From contig PLCM01000041.1 in NCBI GenBank assembly GCA_003134765.1, positions 62,001 through 126,000 on the forward strand: DNA of 64,000 bases, read 5' to 3'. A program made the translations under genes and the position numbers. Shown here piece by piece: positions 34,623 to 43,330 of this stretch. The first letter of the stretch is position 1. Every line of letters begins with the position of its first letter. The notes beneath the pieces are model-generated. The model was not told the origin of the DNA and searched no databases. It saw only the letters and a list, made by a program, of their open reading frames with translations. The stretch is from Spartobacteria bacterium. Lineage in GTDB: Bacteria > Verrucomicrobiota > Verrucomicrobiia > Chthoniobacterales > UBA10450.

Positions 34623-36605
34623 CTATATCACTTTTACGGGACACTCCGGTAATGCCTCGAGGAATGCCCGGCCATAGGGGCGGGTCACAATCCGATTATC
34701 CAGGATCACGACAATTCCGCGATCGCTTTTCGTTCGGATAAGACGGCCGACACCCTGGCGCAATTTCAAGATCGCTTCGGGGAGCGAATACTCGGTGAAC
34801 GCGTCTCCGCCGTTCGCTTCGATCAACTCCAGTTTCGCCTCGATCAGGGGATGATCGGGCACGGCGAACGGAAGCCGCGTGATGATGACGTTCGACAGCG
34901 CGTCGCCCGGAACATCCACCCCCATCCAAAAACTGTCCGTGCCGAAAAGAATACTGCGCGGCGTCGTCTTGAATTGTTCGAGGAGTTTCCCGCGCGGCGC
35001 ACCCTGCCCCTGCACGAGAAGATTCATTTTGTTCTCGACGAAAAAGGCCTGCATCTCGCTGACGAGCTGCTGCATGACGCGATAACTGGTGAAAAGGACA
35101 AATGCGCGCCCGTCGGTTTCGGTAACGAAGTGCCCCACCCAATGCGCGAGGGCCTTCGCATAACCGGCGTCACGCGGATCGGGCATCTTGCGCACGACGA
35201 AGAGCTTCATCTGCTCGGGAAAATCGAACGGGCTTCCGAGCTGCAACGGCTCCACTTCTCCCGCGCCGATCCGCTCCCGAAAGTACGACAGGTCGGGGCG
35301 ACCGACAGCGAGCGTGGCACTGGTCATGACGCACGAACAATTTTCCCGGAAAAGCATGCGCTGCAGGACTGGCGCGATATCGATCGGCGCCGCATTCAGC
35401 GTGAGAAATTGCGCGGTTTTGCCGGTCCGCTCCACCCAGTAGACATGGCCCTCGGCGGCTTGCTCGAGGAAGGTAACGATGCTGACCCGCGCGTCGTGAA
35501 TTCGCCGACCAAGTTCCTGTAGCTCCGCCTTGAGGAATTCGTCTTCCGTTCGCTTCACCACCTCAGCCACGCGCGCCTGCAAAGCCATGAGCCGGCCGGA
35601 AATTGTGTCGGGGACGAAATCAACGTCCCGAATGCGGACTTCGCGGCCCTTCCGAAAATCGCAGCGTTCGTCGAGGGCGCGGAAGAAGGTGTCGATCTCG
35701 TCGACCAGCGCCGCGGCCAGCGTCACACCGGCCGCGTCGCGGGTGATTGTGAAAAGGCCCTTTTTCGTTCGCGCGTTGTAAAGGCGCTGCACTGTCGCGC
35801 GGAGACCGTATTGAGAAACACCGATACCGATCTGGCGCGAAGCGGTTTGCTCAACGGTGTGGGCTTCATCGAAGATAATGAAATCGTTCGGGAAAAGATA
35901 ACCGCTCTCGCGGTGAAGTTGTTCCTCGGGACTTCCGAGCAGCATGAAGAGCAGCGTGTGATTGATAACAATCACATCCGCCGCCAGTAATCGCTTCCGC
36001 GCCTGCTGGAAAAAACAGTTCCCGGCCTGCCCGCATGTTTTGGCGGTGCAGAGGTGGGCCTCGCTGCAAACTTGCGTCCAGACCTTCGAATCGGGCTCGA
36101 GGACGAGATCGCTAAGCGATCCGTCCCGCGTCATTCGCGCCCACTCCGCGATGCGCGCCAGCTCGGCCGCTTCCGAGGTCGTGAAAAGCTCGGCGGCCTG
36201 TTGCAACGCCCGCTCCAGCCGGCGCGGGCAAAGGTAATTCTGCCGGCCTTTCATAAGCGCCGCCACGAATTCAATCGGCAAAACTTTCTTCAGGATCGGA
36301 ATGTCCTTGTGGAGCAGTTGCTCCTGGAGATTGATCGTGTGGGTGGAAACGATCGCCTTTTTCTTTTGCCCGAGGGCGTAAAGAATCGCGGGCGCGAGGT
36401 AGGCGATCGATTTCCCGACGCCAGTGCCTGCCTCGACCACGAGATGGCGTTCTTCCTCGAGGGCACGGGCGACCGCCACTGCCATCTCCTGCTGCTCCGG
36501 CCGATACTCGAAGTTCTTCGCCGCGGACAACCGGCCCGCTTTGGAGAAGAGCGACCGCACTTCTTCGATAAAGTCGCTTTCGAGAGAGTCCTTTAATGCG
36601 ATCAC
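34623..36605 (-). CDS. dinG: DinG-family ATP-dependent DNA helicase
   Basis: 660 residues of an XPD/DinG superfamily 2 helicase. The Q-motif YRPEQQEMAVAVARAL, Walker A EAGTGVGKSIAYL, four cysteines of an iron-sulfur cluster (between CPRRLERAL and CGQAGNCFFQ), DEAH box FIIFDEAHTVE and motif VI LRQGVGRLIRTKSDRG are all visible. DinG unwinds forked DNA, R-loops and DNA-RNA hybrids in the 5'-3' direction and is often SOS-regulated. No TGTTC-N4-GAACA type box was seen upstream of this start. It is divergent from the LptF/G gene. Confidence 0.92.
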   Translation of the reverse strand: MIALKDSLESDFIEEVRSLFSKAGRLSAAKNFEYRPEQQEMAVAVARALEEERHLVVEAGTGVGKSIAYLAPAILYALGQKKKAIVSTHTINLQEQLLHKDIPILKKVLPIEFVAALMKGRQNYLCPRRLERALQQAAELFTTSEAAELARIAEWARMTRDGSLSDLVLEPDSKVWTQVCSEAHLCTAKTCGQAGNCFFQQARKRLLAADVIVINHTLLFMLLGSPEEQLHRESGYLFPNDFIIFDEAHTVEQTASRQIGIGVSQYGLRATVQRLYNARTKKGLFTITRDAAGVTLAAALVDEIDTFFRALDERCDFRKGREVRIRDVDFVPDTISGRLMALQARVAEVVKRTEDEFLKAELQELGRRIHDARVSIVTFLEQAAEGHVYWVERTGKTAQFLTLNAAPIDIAPVLQRMLFRENCSCVMTSATLAVGRPDLSYFRERIGAGEVEPLQLGSPFDFPEQMKLFVVRKMPDPRDAGYAKALAHWVGHFVTETDGRAFVLFTSYRVMQQLVSEMQAFFVENKMNLLVQGQGAPRGKLLEQFKTTPRSILFGTDSFWMGVDVPGDALSNVIITRLPFAVPDHPLIEAKLELIEANGGDAFTEYSLPEAILKLRQGVGRLIRTKSDRGIVVILDNRIVTRPYGRAFLEALPECPVKVI

Positions 36606-36714
36606 GGGTGGAATTGCGATTGCCGGGGTTCTTGATTTGCGTATGGGCTAACCGGAGCGCGGCAGGCGTGCTAAGTTAGCCCGCAATTCGAAATCCGAAA
36701 TTCGCAAATTCATC

Positions 36715-37860
36715 ATGAGACGTCTCGACCGCTACGTGGTGCGGTATTTCCTCCAAGCTTACCTCTACTGCATCGCGGGATTCATCTCGATCTGGTTCAT
36801 TTTCGACGTCAGTGACAATATCTCGACCTTCCTCGATCAGCGCATCTCGCGCCTGTTAATCCTGCAATATTACCTCACGCAGGTTCCCCAGATTCTCGTC
36901 ATTTTGCTGCCGGTCGCGCTTCTGCTCGCCCTGCTCTTCAGTCTTGGCCGGATGTCGCGCTCGAACGAGATCGTCTCCATGCTCACCGCCGGCGTGAGCC
37001 TGCCCCGCGTCCTCGCGCCGCTCCTCTTCATCGGGTTGCTGACCACCGCGGGGAGCACGGCGCTGAATTATTCGGCCGCGCCCCACGGTGAGTACGCGCA
37101 CAAACGGCTCCTCGAAGATCCGCAGTCACGCCGCCAACAACTCGGCCTGACCGCCCAGATTTTTCGGAACCGGACCGACAACCGAACCTGGTTTATCCAG
37201 CAGTTCTTTCCCGGCGAGAACCTGTTCAACACCGTGCACGTCGTGCAACAGGATGCGAACGACAACATCGTCACGAATTACATCGTCACTCGCGCCGTCT
37301 ATCATCCGGAAACGCATGCCTGGGAATTCAAGCAGGCGAAAGTCGTTCATTATGATGAAGCCGGGAATATCACGGACGCGGTTCCGTACATTGAATCCTT
37401 GATGATTACGGACTGGAGCGAAACGCCGTTTCGTTTGAGCAGTGCCAATCTTCGCCCGGAACATCTCAGCGTGCCCGAGCTGCGCGATTACCTGCAGTTC
37501 AATTCGGATTTCCCGACAGCGCTCCTGGCGCCTTTTGCGACGCACCTCGAATACCGGATCGCCCTGCCCTGGACCTGCGCCGTGGTCGCGTTGATCGCGG
37601 GATCGCTCGGCATTGGGTACTCGCGCCGCGGCATTCTTTCCAGTGTCGCGGCCGCGATCCTTCTAATCTTCGCGATGAATTTCGCCACCCACCTTTTTCT
37701 GGCCCTGGGCGAGGGAGGCCGCATTTCGAATTGGGCCGCCGCGTGGACGCCCAACATTATCTTTGGCGTCATCGGTTTGGTCCTCCTTTATTTCCGGGCT
37801 ACCAATCGCGAACCGCCCCGACTCAGTTTCTATCGAACAGCAGCGGTGACCGCGCGATGA
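36715..37860 (+). CDS. LptF/LptG family permease
   Basis: 381 residues of the YjgP/YjgQ family. The start MRRLDRYVVRYFLQAYLYCI and the three-helix block with NEIVSMLTAGVSLPRVLAPL, a central periplasmic jellyroll region (about 130-270) and three C-terminal helices are typical. LptF and LptG with LptB extract lipopolysaccharide from the inner membrane and push it along the Lpt bridge. Only one permease is in the window, so F and G cannot be told apart. The downstream gene overlaps the stop by four bases (ATGA). Confidence 0.9.
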   Translation: MRRLDRYVVRYFLQAYLYCIAGFISIWFIFDVSDNISTFLDQRISRLLILQYYLTQVPQILVILLPVALLLALLFSLGRMSRSNEIVSMLTAGVSLPRVLAPLLFIGLLTTAGSTALNYSAAPHGEYAHKRLLEDPQSRRQQLGLTAQIFRNRTDNRTWFIQQFFPGENLFNTVHVVQQDANDNIVTNYIVTRAVYHPETHAWEFKQAKVVHYDEAGNITDAVPYIESLMITDWSETPFRLSSANLRPEHLSVPELRDYLQFNSDFPTALLAPFATHLEYRIALPWTCAVVALIAGSLGIGYSRRGILSSVAAAILLIFAMNFATHLFLALGEGGRISNWAAAWTPNIIFGVIGLVLLYFRATNREPPRLSFYRTAAVTAR

Positions 37861-38369
37861 ATCCTACCCTGGCAAACGAGTGGCCGATCAAGCATCGGGC
37901 GGACGCCTGCGCGAGGACGCACCGCCCCTTTCAACCCGGTGAACAGTTTTACACCCTCCTTTTTCGAGAGGGAGAGGGGTTTCGCCGCGAAGACCTGAGC
38001 GAAGAAGCCTGGACGCAACGCAACGAAAACATCCGCCCGTTTTCCTTCTGGAAAACGCGTTACGAGCCGCCGCCCGAAGTGCCGCCCGAAGCACTCGGCA
38101 AAGAGACCGCGGAAGATCTGTTACGGCGCCTCCTGGCCCAAAACGATCCGGCGAACGCTAATGCGTGTTATGTCCTGGCAGTCATGCTCGAGCGAAAACG
38201 CGTTTTGAAACCAGTGAAGACCGAACCAACCGAAGGCCGCCCGGTACTGGTTTACGAGCACGCGAAAAACGGCGATGTTTTCATCGTCCCGGAGGCCCGG
38301 CTGCGCCTCGATGAAATCGAACATGTGCAGCACGAGGTCTCGCAGCTCCTAAAAAACGCAAGCGGCTAG
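37857..38369 (+). CDS. Conserved hypothetical protein coupled to LptF/G
   Basis: 170 residues from ATG 37857, overlapping the permease stop. It begins MNPTLANEWPIKHRADACAR, carries two cysteines only in low-conservation positions, and has an internal segment FSFWKTRYEPPPE followed by a helical region LLRRLLAQNDPANANACYVLAVMLERK. I do not recognise a named domain beyond a verrucomicrobial/planctomycetal conserved protein. Translational coupling to lptF/G suggests an envelope or lipid-related role. It ends two bases from the convergent methyltransferase remnant. Confidence 0.65.
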   Translation: MNPTLANEWPIKHRADACARTHRPFQPGEQFYTLLFREGEGFRREDLSEEAWTQRNENIRPFSFWKTRYEPPPEVPPEALGKETAEDLLRRLLAQNDPANANACYVLAVMLERKRVLKPVKTEPTEGRPVLVYEHAKNGDVFIVPEARLRLDEIEHVQHEVSQLLKNASG

Positions 38370-38371
38370 AT

Positions 38372-39372
38372 TTAGCAATCAGCCGCTGATTCGGCCGGAG
38401 GCGGATAATGTGAATCGCCGCCTAGGCACTCCGCTACTGAGGCTGCCCAAACGAATTTCGCCGGATCGATGTCCGCGATTTTTCGCGCCAGCACACTGAT
38501 TCCGACCCAGACCGGCTCCAGCGGAAGGTGCATCAGATCTTCGCGAGATGTATCCGGATGCATGCGCGCCGGCGTATCAAAGGCGCATTGGATAACCTCG
38601 AATCCCAGCGGCGGGGAAAAAAGGATGCGCAAGCTCTGGTCGTTATAACGCCAGAAATCCCACGGCCGTTCGTGCAGCGGAAAGGCGAAGTGGGTGGAGT
38701 GAAAGGTCAATCCGCCGACTTTCAACACCTTGTTGATTTCGGCCGCGACAATCCAGGGCATGGCGAAATGCTCGAGAACGGCGAGGGAAAAAACCGCCTC
38801 GAATTCGCAACCGAAAAACTTCGAGAGCTCGTGGGCGTCGCCGATCACGTCGGTATTAGCGTCTTTGTAATAATCGAAACCAACATACGAGCATTCCGGA
38901 AACGACTACGTTTGCTTTGCCCGCCTCGGACGACCTGGCGCGAGCCGATCTCGAGAATTCTGCCTTGTCGGCGATTCGCCTCGGCGCGGAATTCCTCAAA
39001 CCAATTTAAATCCTTTTCTCGCTGCCAGTCTGGAATCTTGGGCGGATGCCGCTTTAATCGGATCTGCCGGCTGTCCCGCGATCTAAGATTCTTCCGCTGA
39101 ATCGTAAGCAAAGGCGTCGAGGCTGACGGCAAAAAGCACCAAAAGCCCCAGGCCATTCCACGGAATATTGACGGCGCTCTTACGGCGATGTCATCGCGTG
39201 CGTGCCAGGAAGTAACCGGCGCCACCACTCCATCGCAGACAAACTCAAGATCGTCCGGTGGACCGCTCGATGCCGAAATCCAGCCTCGCACTCCCGTGCC
39301 ATGCTGGTCCGACCAGAAGTCGGAAATATTGACCGCGATTTCGCCATCCGAGCCTGGAAGCGTAATTAACAT
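38372..39372 (-). pseudogene. SAM-dependent methyltransferase, single frameshift
   Basis: Two adjacent frames together form one type-11 methyltransferase. The upstream frame (39372-38845) has an N-terminal beta domain and then NRRQGRILEIGSRQV, the start of the SAM-binding motif I. Its continuation lies in the next frame: PECSYVGFDYYKDANTDVIG runs directly into GDAHELSKFFGCEFEAVFSLAVLEH (seen in full at 38848-38770). A one-base shift near 38895-38915 (around CGTAGTCGTTTCCGG on the minus strand) restores the gene. As given it cannot make a full enzyme. It could be real decay or a sequence error. It starts 68 bp from dusB, divergently. Confidence 0.8.
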
Positions 39373-39440
39373 AAGAGCAGAAGCTACTATCTCGCCGGGC
39401 CTGCGCGGATCACAAATTGTGGAATAGTGAGTCGTCGATC

Positions 39441-40433
39441 ATGCCTGCGTCACTCCCATGGTTTTCGCCGCCAAGCTTTCCGCTTTACCTCGCGCCGATG
39501 GCGGGAGTCTCAGACAAGATTTTCCGGCAGTTTTGCAAGGAACGCGGCGCTGACGTGCTCGTAACGGAGTTCGTCTCGGCCGAAGGCGTTTTTCGCCGGA
39601 ACGAACGGACCCGGGAGTATCTCGATTTCGACGAATGCGAACGGCCGATCGGGGTCCAGCTTTTTGGCGGCAACGCGGAACACATGGCGGAAGCGGCCAA
39701 ACAGGTCATCGAATGGGTGCGGCCCGATTTCATCGACCTGAATTTCGGTTGTCCGGTCAACAAGGTGGTGGCGAAAAATGGCGGATCGGCACTTCTCAGG
39801 GATTGTCCTACGCTCGCCGCGGTGGCAGGGGCGGTGGTGCGGGCGGTCGCGCCAATTCCTGTGACGGCGAAAATCCGGATCGGATGGGATGCCGAATCGG
39901 TCAATGCACCGCACGTGGCCCGGATTCTCGAGGAGACGGGCATTTTGGCCCTTGCCGTCCATGGCCGAACCCGGGCGCAGGGTTATTCCGGCGAAGCCGA
40001 TTGGAACGTTATCGGGGAAGTGGCCGCGGCGGTTTCAATTCCCGTGATTGGCAACGGCGACCTGACAAGCGGTGCGGATGTCATCCGCCGCCGAGCCGAA
40101 ACCGGGATCGCGGGTGCCATGATCGGCCGCGCGGCAATGAGCGCGCCGTGGATTTTTCGGCAGGTGAAACATTATTTCGCCACGGGTGGGAACCTTCCGT
40201 CGCCCAGTCTTCCCGAGAAATGGGAGCTGATTCAACGCCATTGCCAGCTCGCTGTCGAAGAATGGGGCAACGAAGACCAGGCGATGCGCTCAATGCGGGC
40301 GCGTTTGATGGCGTATTCGAAGGGATTTCCGAACAGCCGGAACCTGCGGGAAAAATTCCAGCACGTGGCTTCGCTTGCGAAAATTGGCGAGATCGCCGCG
40401 GAACATATGGCTCTCGAGCTGCAGGTCGCCTGA
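39441..40433 (+). CDS. dusB: tRNA-dihydrouridine synthase
   Basis: From ATG 39441 (330 residues) this is a Dus flavoenzyme. The FMN-binding start LYLAPMAGVSDKIFRQFC, GVQLFGGNAEHMAEAAK, the catalytic cysteine in LNFGCPVNKVVAKNGGSALL, and HGRTRAQGYSGEADW with IPVIGNGDL are intact. The family reduces specific uridines in tRNA D-loops with NADPH. The subgroup is closest by eye to DusB. The gene stands alone between the broken methyltransferase and a repeat-filled gap. Confidence 0.93.
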   Translation: MPASLPWFSPPSFPLYLAPMAGVSDKIFRQFCKERGADVLVTEFVSAEGVFRRNERTREYLDFDECERPIGVQLFGGNAEHMAEAAKQVIEWVRPDFIDLNFGCPVNKVVAKNGGSALLRDCPTLAAVAGAVVRAVAPIPVTAKIRIGWDAESVNAPHVARILEETGILALAVHGRTRAQGYSGEADWNVIGEVAAAVSIPVIGNGDLTSGADVIRRRAETGIAGAMIGRAAMSAPWIFRQVKHYFATGGNLPSPSLPEKWELIQRHCQLAVEEWGNEDQAMRSMRARLMAYSKGFPNSRNLREKFQHVASLAKIGEIAAEHMALELQVA

Positions 40434-40748
40434 GCCGAGTCGAGCGCTTTCAAGGCCCCCTCATCCTAACCTTCTCCCACGGGGAGAAGGAGTTGTTGCC
40501 GCAAAAGCGCATGGTAGGGCGAGACTCTGTCGAGCCGCACAAGCAAAACCCCAGATCGGCTCGACGGGTCTCGCACCCTCGCTGTAGTAGCGCCGCTCTG
40601 TCGGCGCGTTCCCGGTCTGCACGGCGACAGAGCACCGTGACTACAGCGGCGTTCGCGGATGACACGGCGAGCCCGCGGCTGCGGCACCGTGGCAACAGCG
40701 TTCTTCCCCGAGCCTTGCAGGGAGAGCCCCGGGAAACTACCTTCCCCC
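40434..40748. repeat. 315-bp gap filled by three repeat families
   Basis: No gene is visible. The gap contains a family E arm with its hairpin (40456-40490, CCCTCATCCTAACCTTCTCC). Next is a family C inverted repeat (40513-40579) with a decayed right arm. Last is a family I inverted repeat (40581-40647) with arms GCTGTAGTAGCGCCGCTCTG and CAGAGCACCGTGACTACAGC. Confidence 0.8.
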
Positions 40749-41129
40749 GTGCCCGATATCTCAGCTCCAGCCGCGGCGATCAATTACAAGATTGGTAACG
40801 AGCGCCTCATCAAGATCACCGAGAACGCTTCGCGGAAACTGAATTCGCTCCTGGAAAAACAGGGCCGCGCCAATGGCGCCCTGCGGGTGGCCGTGATCGG
40901 TGGCGGCTGCTCCGGTTTGCAATACAAAATGGATCTCGTGGATGGCCCGGCTAATCGGGACATCCTCGTGCAATCGTCGAATGTTCGCGTGGTGGTCGAT
41001 CCGAAAAGCGCGCTCTTCGTCAGCGGATCGCTCCTTGATTACAGCGATGACCTGCAAAAGGGTGGATTCAAGGTCACGAATCCGAACGCGGTGGCCCACT
41101 GTTCCTGCGGCGAGAGTTTCGCTGCATGA
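40749..41129 (+). CDS. HesB/IscA/ErpA-type iron-sulfur assembly protein
   Basis: About 126 residues with a GTG start at 40749; no good ATG exists before the conserved region. The domain begins LIKITENASRKLNSLLEKQG, has GGGCSGLQYKMDL with the first conserved cysteine, and ends in SCGESF, where the usual C-terminal Cys-x-Cys is represented by HCSCGESF. A-type carriers transfer Fe-S clusters to apoproteins. It overlaps the downstream HscB-like gene by four bases, a coupling typical of isc operons. Confidence 0.88.
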   Translation: MPDISAPAAAINYKIGNERLIKITENASRKLNSLLEKQGRANGALRVAVIGGGCSGLQYKMDLVDGPANRDILVQSSNVRVVVDPKSALFVSGSLLDYSDDLQKGGFKVTNPNAVAHCSCGESFAA

Positions 41130-41701
41130 CCGACTATTTCGCGCTGCTCGAGCAACCACACGCTCCGTGGCTTGATTCCTCCACGCTCAAGGAAGGTTAC
41201 CACCGGAAAACGCTCGAGACCCACCCCGATGCGGCCACGCCCGGGCGGGAGAGCGACTTTGCTGAACTCAACGAAGCTTATCAGGTATTACAGGATCCGA
41301 AGCGACGATTGCATCACCTCCTGAGCCTGGAAAACTGCGCACCGGTTTCCGCGAACCAGACGATTCCGCAGGAATTACAGGAACTATTTCTCCTCATTGG
41401 CGCATTGAACCAGCGCGCGAAGCTCCTTCTGGAAAGAACCCGGGCGACGTCGAATGCCCTGAGCCGTTCGCTGCTCAAGCCGCAAATGGTGGAGATGCAA
41501 AAAGAGGTCACCGCTTTGCGCGAAAAAGTTCGCGAACTAACCGACGCTGCGAACGAGCAGCTACGCGAAATCAATTCGGTTTGGCAGGAAGATCGGGCCG
41601 CGCACTTCGCCGCCTTGTCCAACCTCCATTCCAGGTTCGCCTATCTCGGGCGTTGGTCGGCGCAACTGGACGAATTAGTCTTTCAGCTTTCGCTCGACTG
41701 A
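41126..41701 (+). CDS. hscB: HscB-like J-domain co-chaperone
   Basis: 191 residues. Residues 1-70 are a J domain (YFALLEQPHAPWLDSSTL, HPD motif in TLETHPDAATP, FAELNEAYQVLQDPKRR). A helical C-terminal domain follows that resembles HscB (QELQELFLLIGALNQRAK). HscB recruits the Hsp70 HscA to the IscU scaffold for Fe-S cluster transfer. Overlap with the ErpA-like gene supports this role. The N-terminal zinc-binding cysteines of some HscB proteins are absent. No hscA is in the window. Confidence 0.82.
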   Translation: MTDYFALLEQPHAPWLDSSTLKEGYHRKTLETHPDAATPGRESDFAELNEAYQVLQDPKRRLHHLLSLENCAPVSANQTIPQELQELFLLIGALNQRAKLLLERTRATSNALSRSLLKPQMVEMQKEVTALREKVRELTDAANEQLREINSVWQEDRAAHFAALSNLHSRFAYLGRWSAQLDELVFQLSLD

Positions 41702-41733
41702 AGGTCAGAGGCTCCGCGCGCCGATTCGCCGCG

Positions 41734-41930
41734 CCCTCATCCTAACCTTCTCCCACGGGAAGAAGGAACTTTGCACATAACACCCCTCATTCCTGGCAGG
41801 GCGAGACTCCGTCGAGCCGAACGACTTCACGTCGATCAGTTTGCGGCTCGACAGAGTCTCGCCCTACCGAAGAATTCGGCGCGGATAAAGAGACTCCCTC
41901 TCCCTGAGGAAGAGGGCTTGGGTGAGGGTC
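41734..41930. repeat. Nested repeat: family C element between two family E arms
   Basis: A family E arm (CCCTCATCCTAACCTTCTCC at 41734) and a facing family E arm (CTCCCTGAGGAAGAGGG ... GGTGAGGGTC, ending 41930) flank a family C inverted repeat at 41795-41868. The pair lies just upstream of the lexA control region. Confidence 0.8.
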
Positions 41931-41954
41931 ACGATTGGAGACAGGACGCATTTG

Positions 41955-41968
41955 TGTTCATTTGAACT
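41955..41968. promoter_or_regulatory. LexA box upstream of lexA
   Basis: TGTTCATTTGAACT contains a perfect GTTCA-TT-TGAAC palindrome and lies 23 bp before the lexA start. It matches the box before imuA, so autoregulation of lexA is likely. Recognised by symmetry and position, not by a measured motif. Confidence 0.75.
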
Positions 41969-41990
41969 TGCGCCACTGACATTTTTTCGG

Positions 41991-42629
41991 ATGATTAAGA
42001 TCATGCTGACGGAGCGGCAAAGAGGCATCCTGGAATTCATTCAGACTGAGCAGCGGGAAAAAGGAATCACTCCCAGCACCCGGGAGATCCAGCATCATTT
42101 CGGCTTTGCCAGCCAGACCTCGGTGATGCAATACATCAGCACCCTGGAGCGCAAAGGGTTCCTGGATCGTCACGCTCGGAAAGCACGGGCGTTGATCACC
42201 CCCGTGCAAAAAGTGCGCATCACGGACATTCCGATCTACGGCCAGATCCCGGCGGGTATGGCCACCCTGACGGAGCAAACCATCGAGGGGCACGTTTCGC
42301 TCGATGCCCGCTCGGTCAACGCGTCGAAGAATAGCCGCACTTTTGCCTTGCGGGTGCGGGGCGATTCGATGATCGACGCCCATGTCCTCGACGGGGACAT
42401 CGTCATTCTCGAAGATCGCAAGGATGTGCAGAATGGCGATATCGTCGCGGCCCTGATCGACGGCGAGACGACCTTGAAACGTTATGTGATGGAACACGGC
42501 CGGCCTTACCTGAAAGCAGAGAATCCGCTTTATCCAAATCTGGTGCCGGCCCGGGAATTGCGGATTCAGGGAGTGATGGTCTCGCTGGTGCGAAAGCAGA
42601 TGCCGGTCTCGCGTCGAAAACGCAGCTAA
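41991..42629 (+). CDS. lexA: LexA repressor
   Basis: From ATG 41991 (212 residues; MLTERQRG at 42003 is an alternative). It has an N-terminal winged helix (QREKGITPSTREIQHHFGFA). The cleavage site is Ala-Gly in YGQIPAGMA. The peptidase has its serine in RVRGDSMIDAHVLDGD and its lysine in DGETTLKRYV. It represses SOS genes and is self-cleaved when RecA is activated. A LexA-box-like palindrome lies 23 bp upstream and another 10 bp downstream, before imuA, consistent with a lexA-imuA-imuB-dnaE2 type SOS cassette. The C-terminal tail is basic. Confidence 0.95.
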   Translation: MIKIMLTERQRGILEFIQTEQREKGITPSTREIQHHFGFASQTSVMQYISTLERKGFLDRHARKARALITPVQKVRITDIPIYGQIPAGMATLTEQTIEGHVSLDARSVNASKNSRTFALRVRGDSMIDAHVLDGDIVILEDRKDVQNGDIVAALIDGETTLKRYVMEHGRPYLKAENPLYPNLVPARELRIQGVMVSLVRKQMPVSRRKRS

Positions 42630-42638
42630 GCGCTTAAC

Positions 42639-42652
42639 TGTTCAGTTGAACA
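42639..42652. promoter_or_regulatory. LexA box upstream of imuA
   Basis: TGTTCAGTTGAACA is a perfect 14-bp palindrome located 28 bp before the imuA ATG. It has the same half-site (TGTTCA/TGAACA) and spacing as the box before lexA. It would place imuA and the imuB N-terminal half under SOS control. Confidence 0.8.
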
Positions 42653-42679
42653 TATTTCTCGTTTGTGCCAGCTTCGGGC

Positions 42680-43330
42680 ATGGCCGCGAGCAGGACTATA
42701 ATCGATCTCCGTCAGCTCCTGGCGAAACGTTTTCCCAAAACCTGGGCCGCGCCCGCTGCCCGGCTGGCGACGGGAGTGCCGGCGATTGATGAAGTGAGCA
42801 ACGGCGGGTTACCAAAAAATGGCATCACGGAATTGAGCAGCCCGAACCTGAGCGCCGGCAGCGCCCTCGTGATTCACGCTTTGTTGCACCGCGCGCATCG
42901 CCACCGATTTTTTGTCGCTTTAATCGATGGCCGGGATTCATTCGATCCTCAGACGACAGGGAACGCGGTTTTGCGAAACCTGCTTTGGGTTCGCTGTCTA
43001 AAGACAAGCGACGCCGTCCAGGCCGCCGATTTACTCCTGCGCGACGGAAATTTTTCCCTGGTCGTTCTCGACCTGGTCCTGAATCCGAGCGAAGAACTGC
43101 GGAAAATTCCGCAAACGCACTGGTATCGGTTGCAGCGGCTCGTGGAAGCCGTGCCGACGGCTTTTCTGGTCCTCACCCGCCAGAGCATCATGAGCAGCGC
43201 GCAATTAAAATTATCGCTCGAAAACGTCTGGCGATTGCCGGACCTCGAAGAGCCGGACCTCGTCGCGCGGCTGAACATTCAGGTGAACCGCAGGCATGGC
43301 GGCAGAGAAATGATGGCAACGGCCGGCTGA
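42680..43330 (+). CDS. imuA: ImuA (RecA-like mutasome protein)
   Basis: About 216 residues from ATG 42680 (a GTG at 42665 is possible). It has the RecA/SulA-like layout of ImuA: LATGVPAIDEVSNGGLPKNG near the N terminus, a poorly conserved P-loop region (ELSSPNLSAGSALVIHAL), VVLDL as Walker B and FLVLTRQS. ImuA works with ImuB and DnaE2 in error-prone translesion synthesis after DNA damage. The stop overlaps the start of the imuB N-terminal half (TGATG), the normal operon order. A LexA box lies 28 bp upstream. Confidence 0.85.
   Translation: MAASRTIIDLRQLLAKRFPKTWAAPAARLATGVPAIDEVSNGGLPKNGITELSSPNLSAGSALVIHALLHRAHRHRFFVALIDGRDSFDPQTTGNAVLRNLLWVRCLKTSDAVQAADLLLRDGNFSLVVLDLVLNPSEELRKIPQTHWYRLQRLVEAVPTAFLVLTRQSIMSSAQLKLSLENVWRLPDLEEPDLVARLNIQVNRRHGGREMMATAG

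Noticed and set aside
38372..39372. Two separate hypothetical genes
   Set aside because: The end of one and the start of the other form one continuous SAM-binding motif after a single-base shift.
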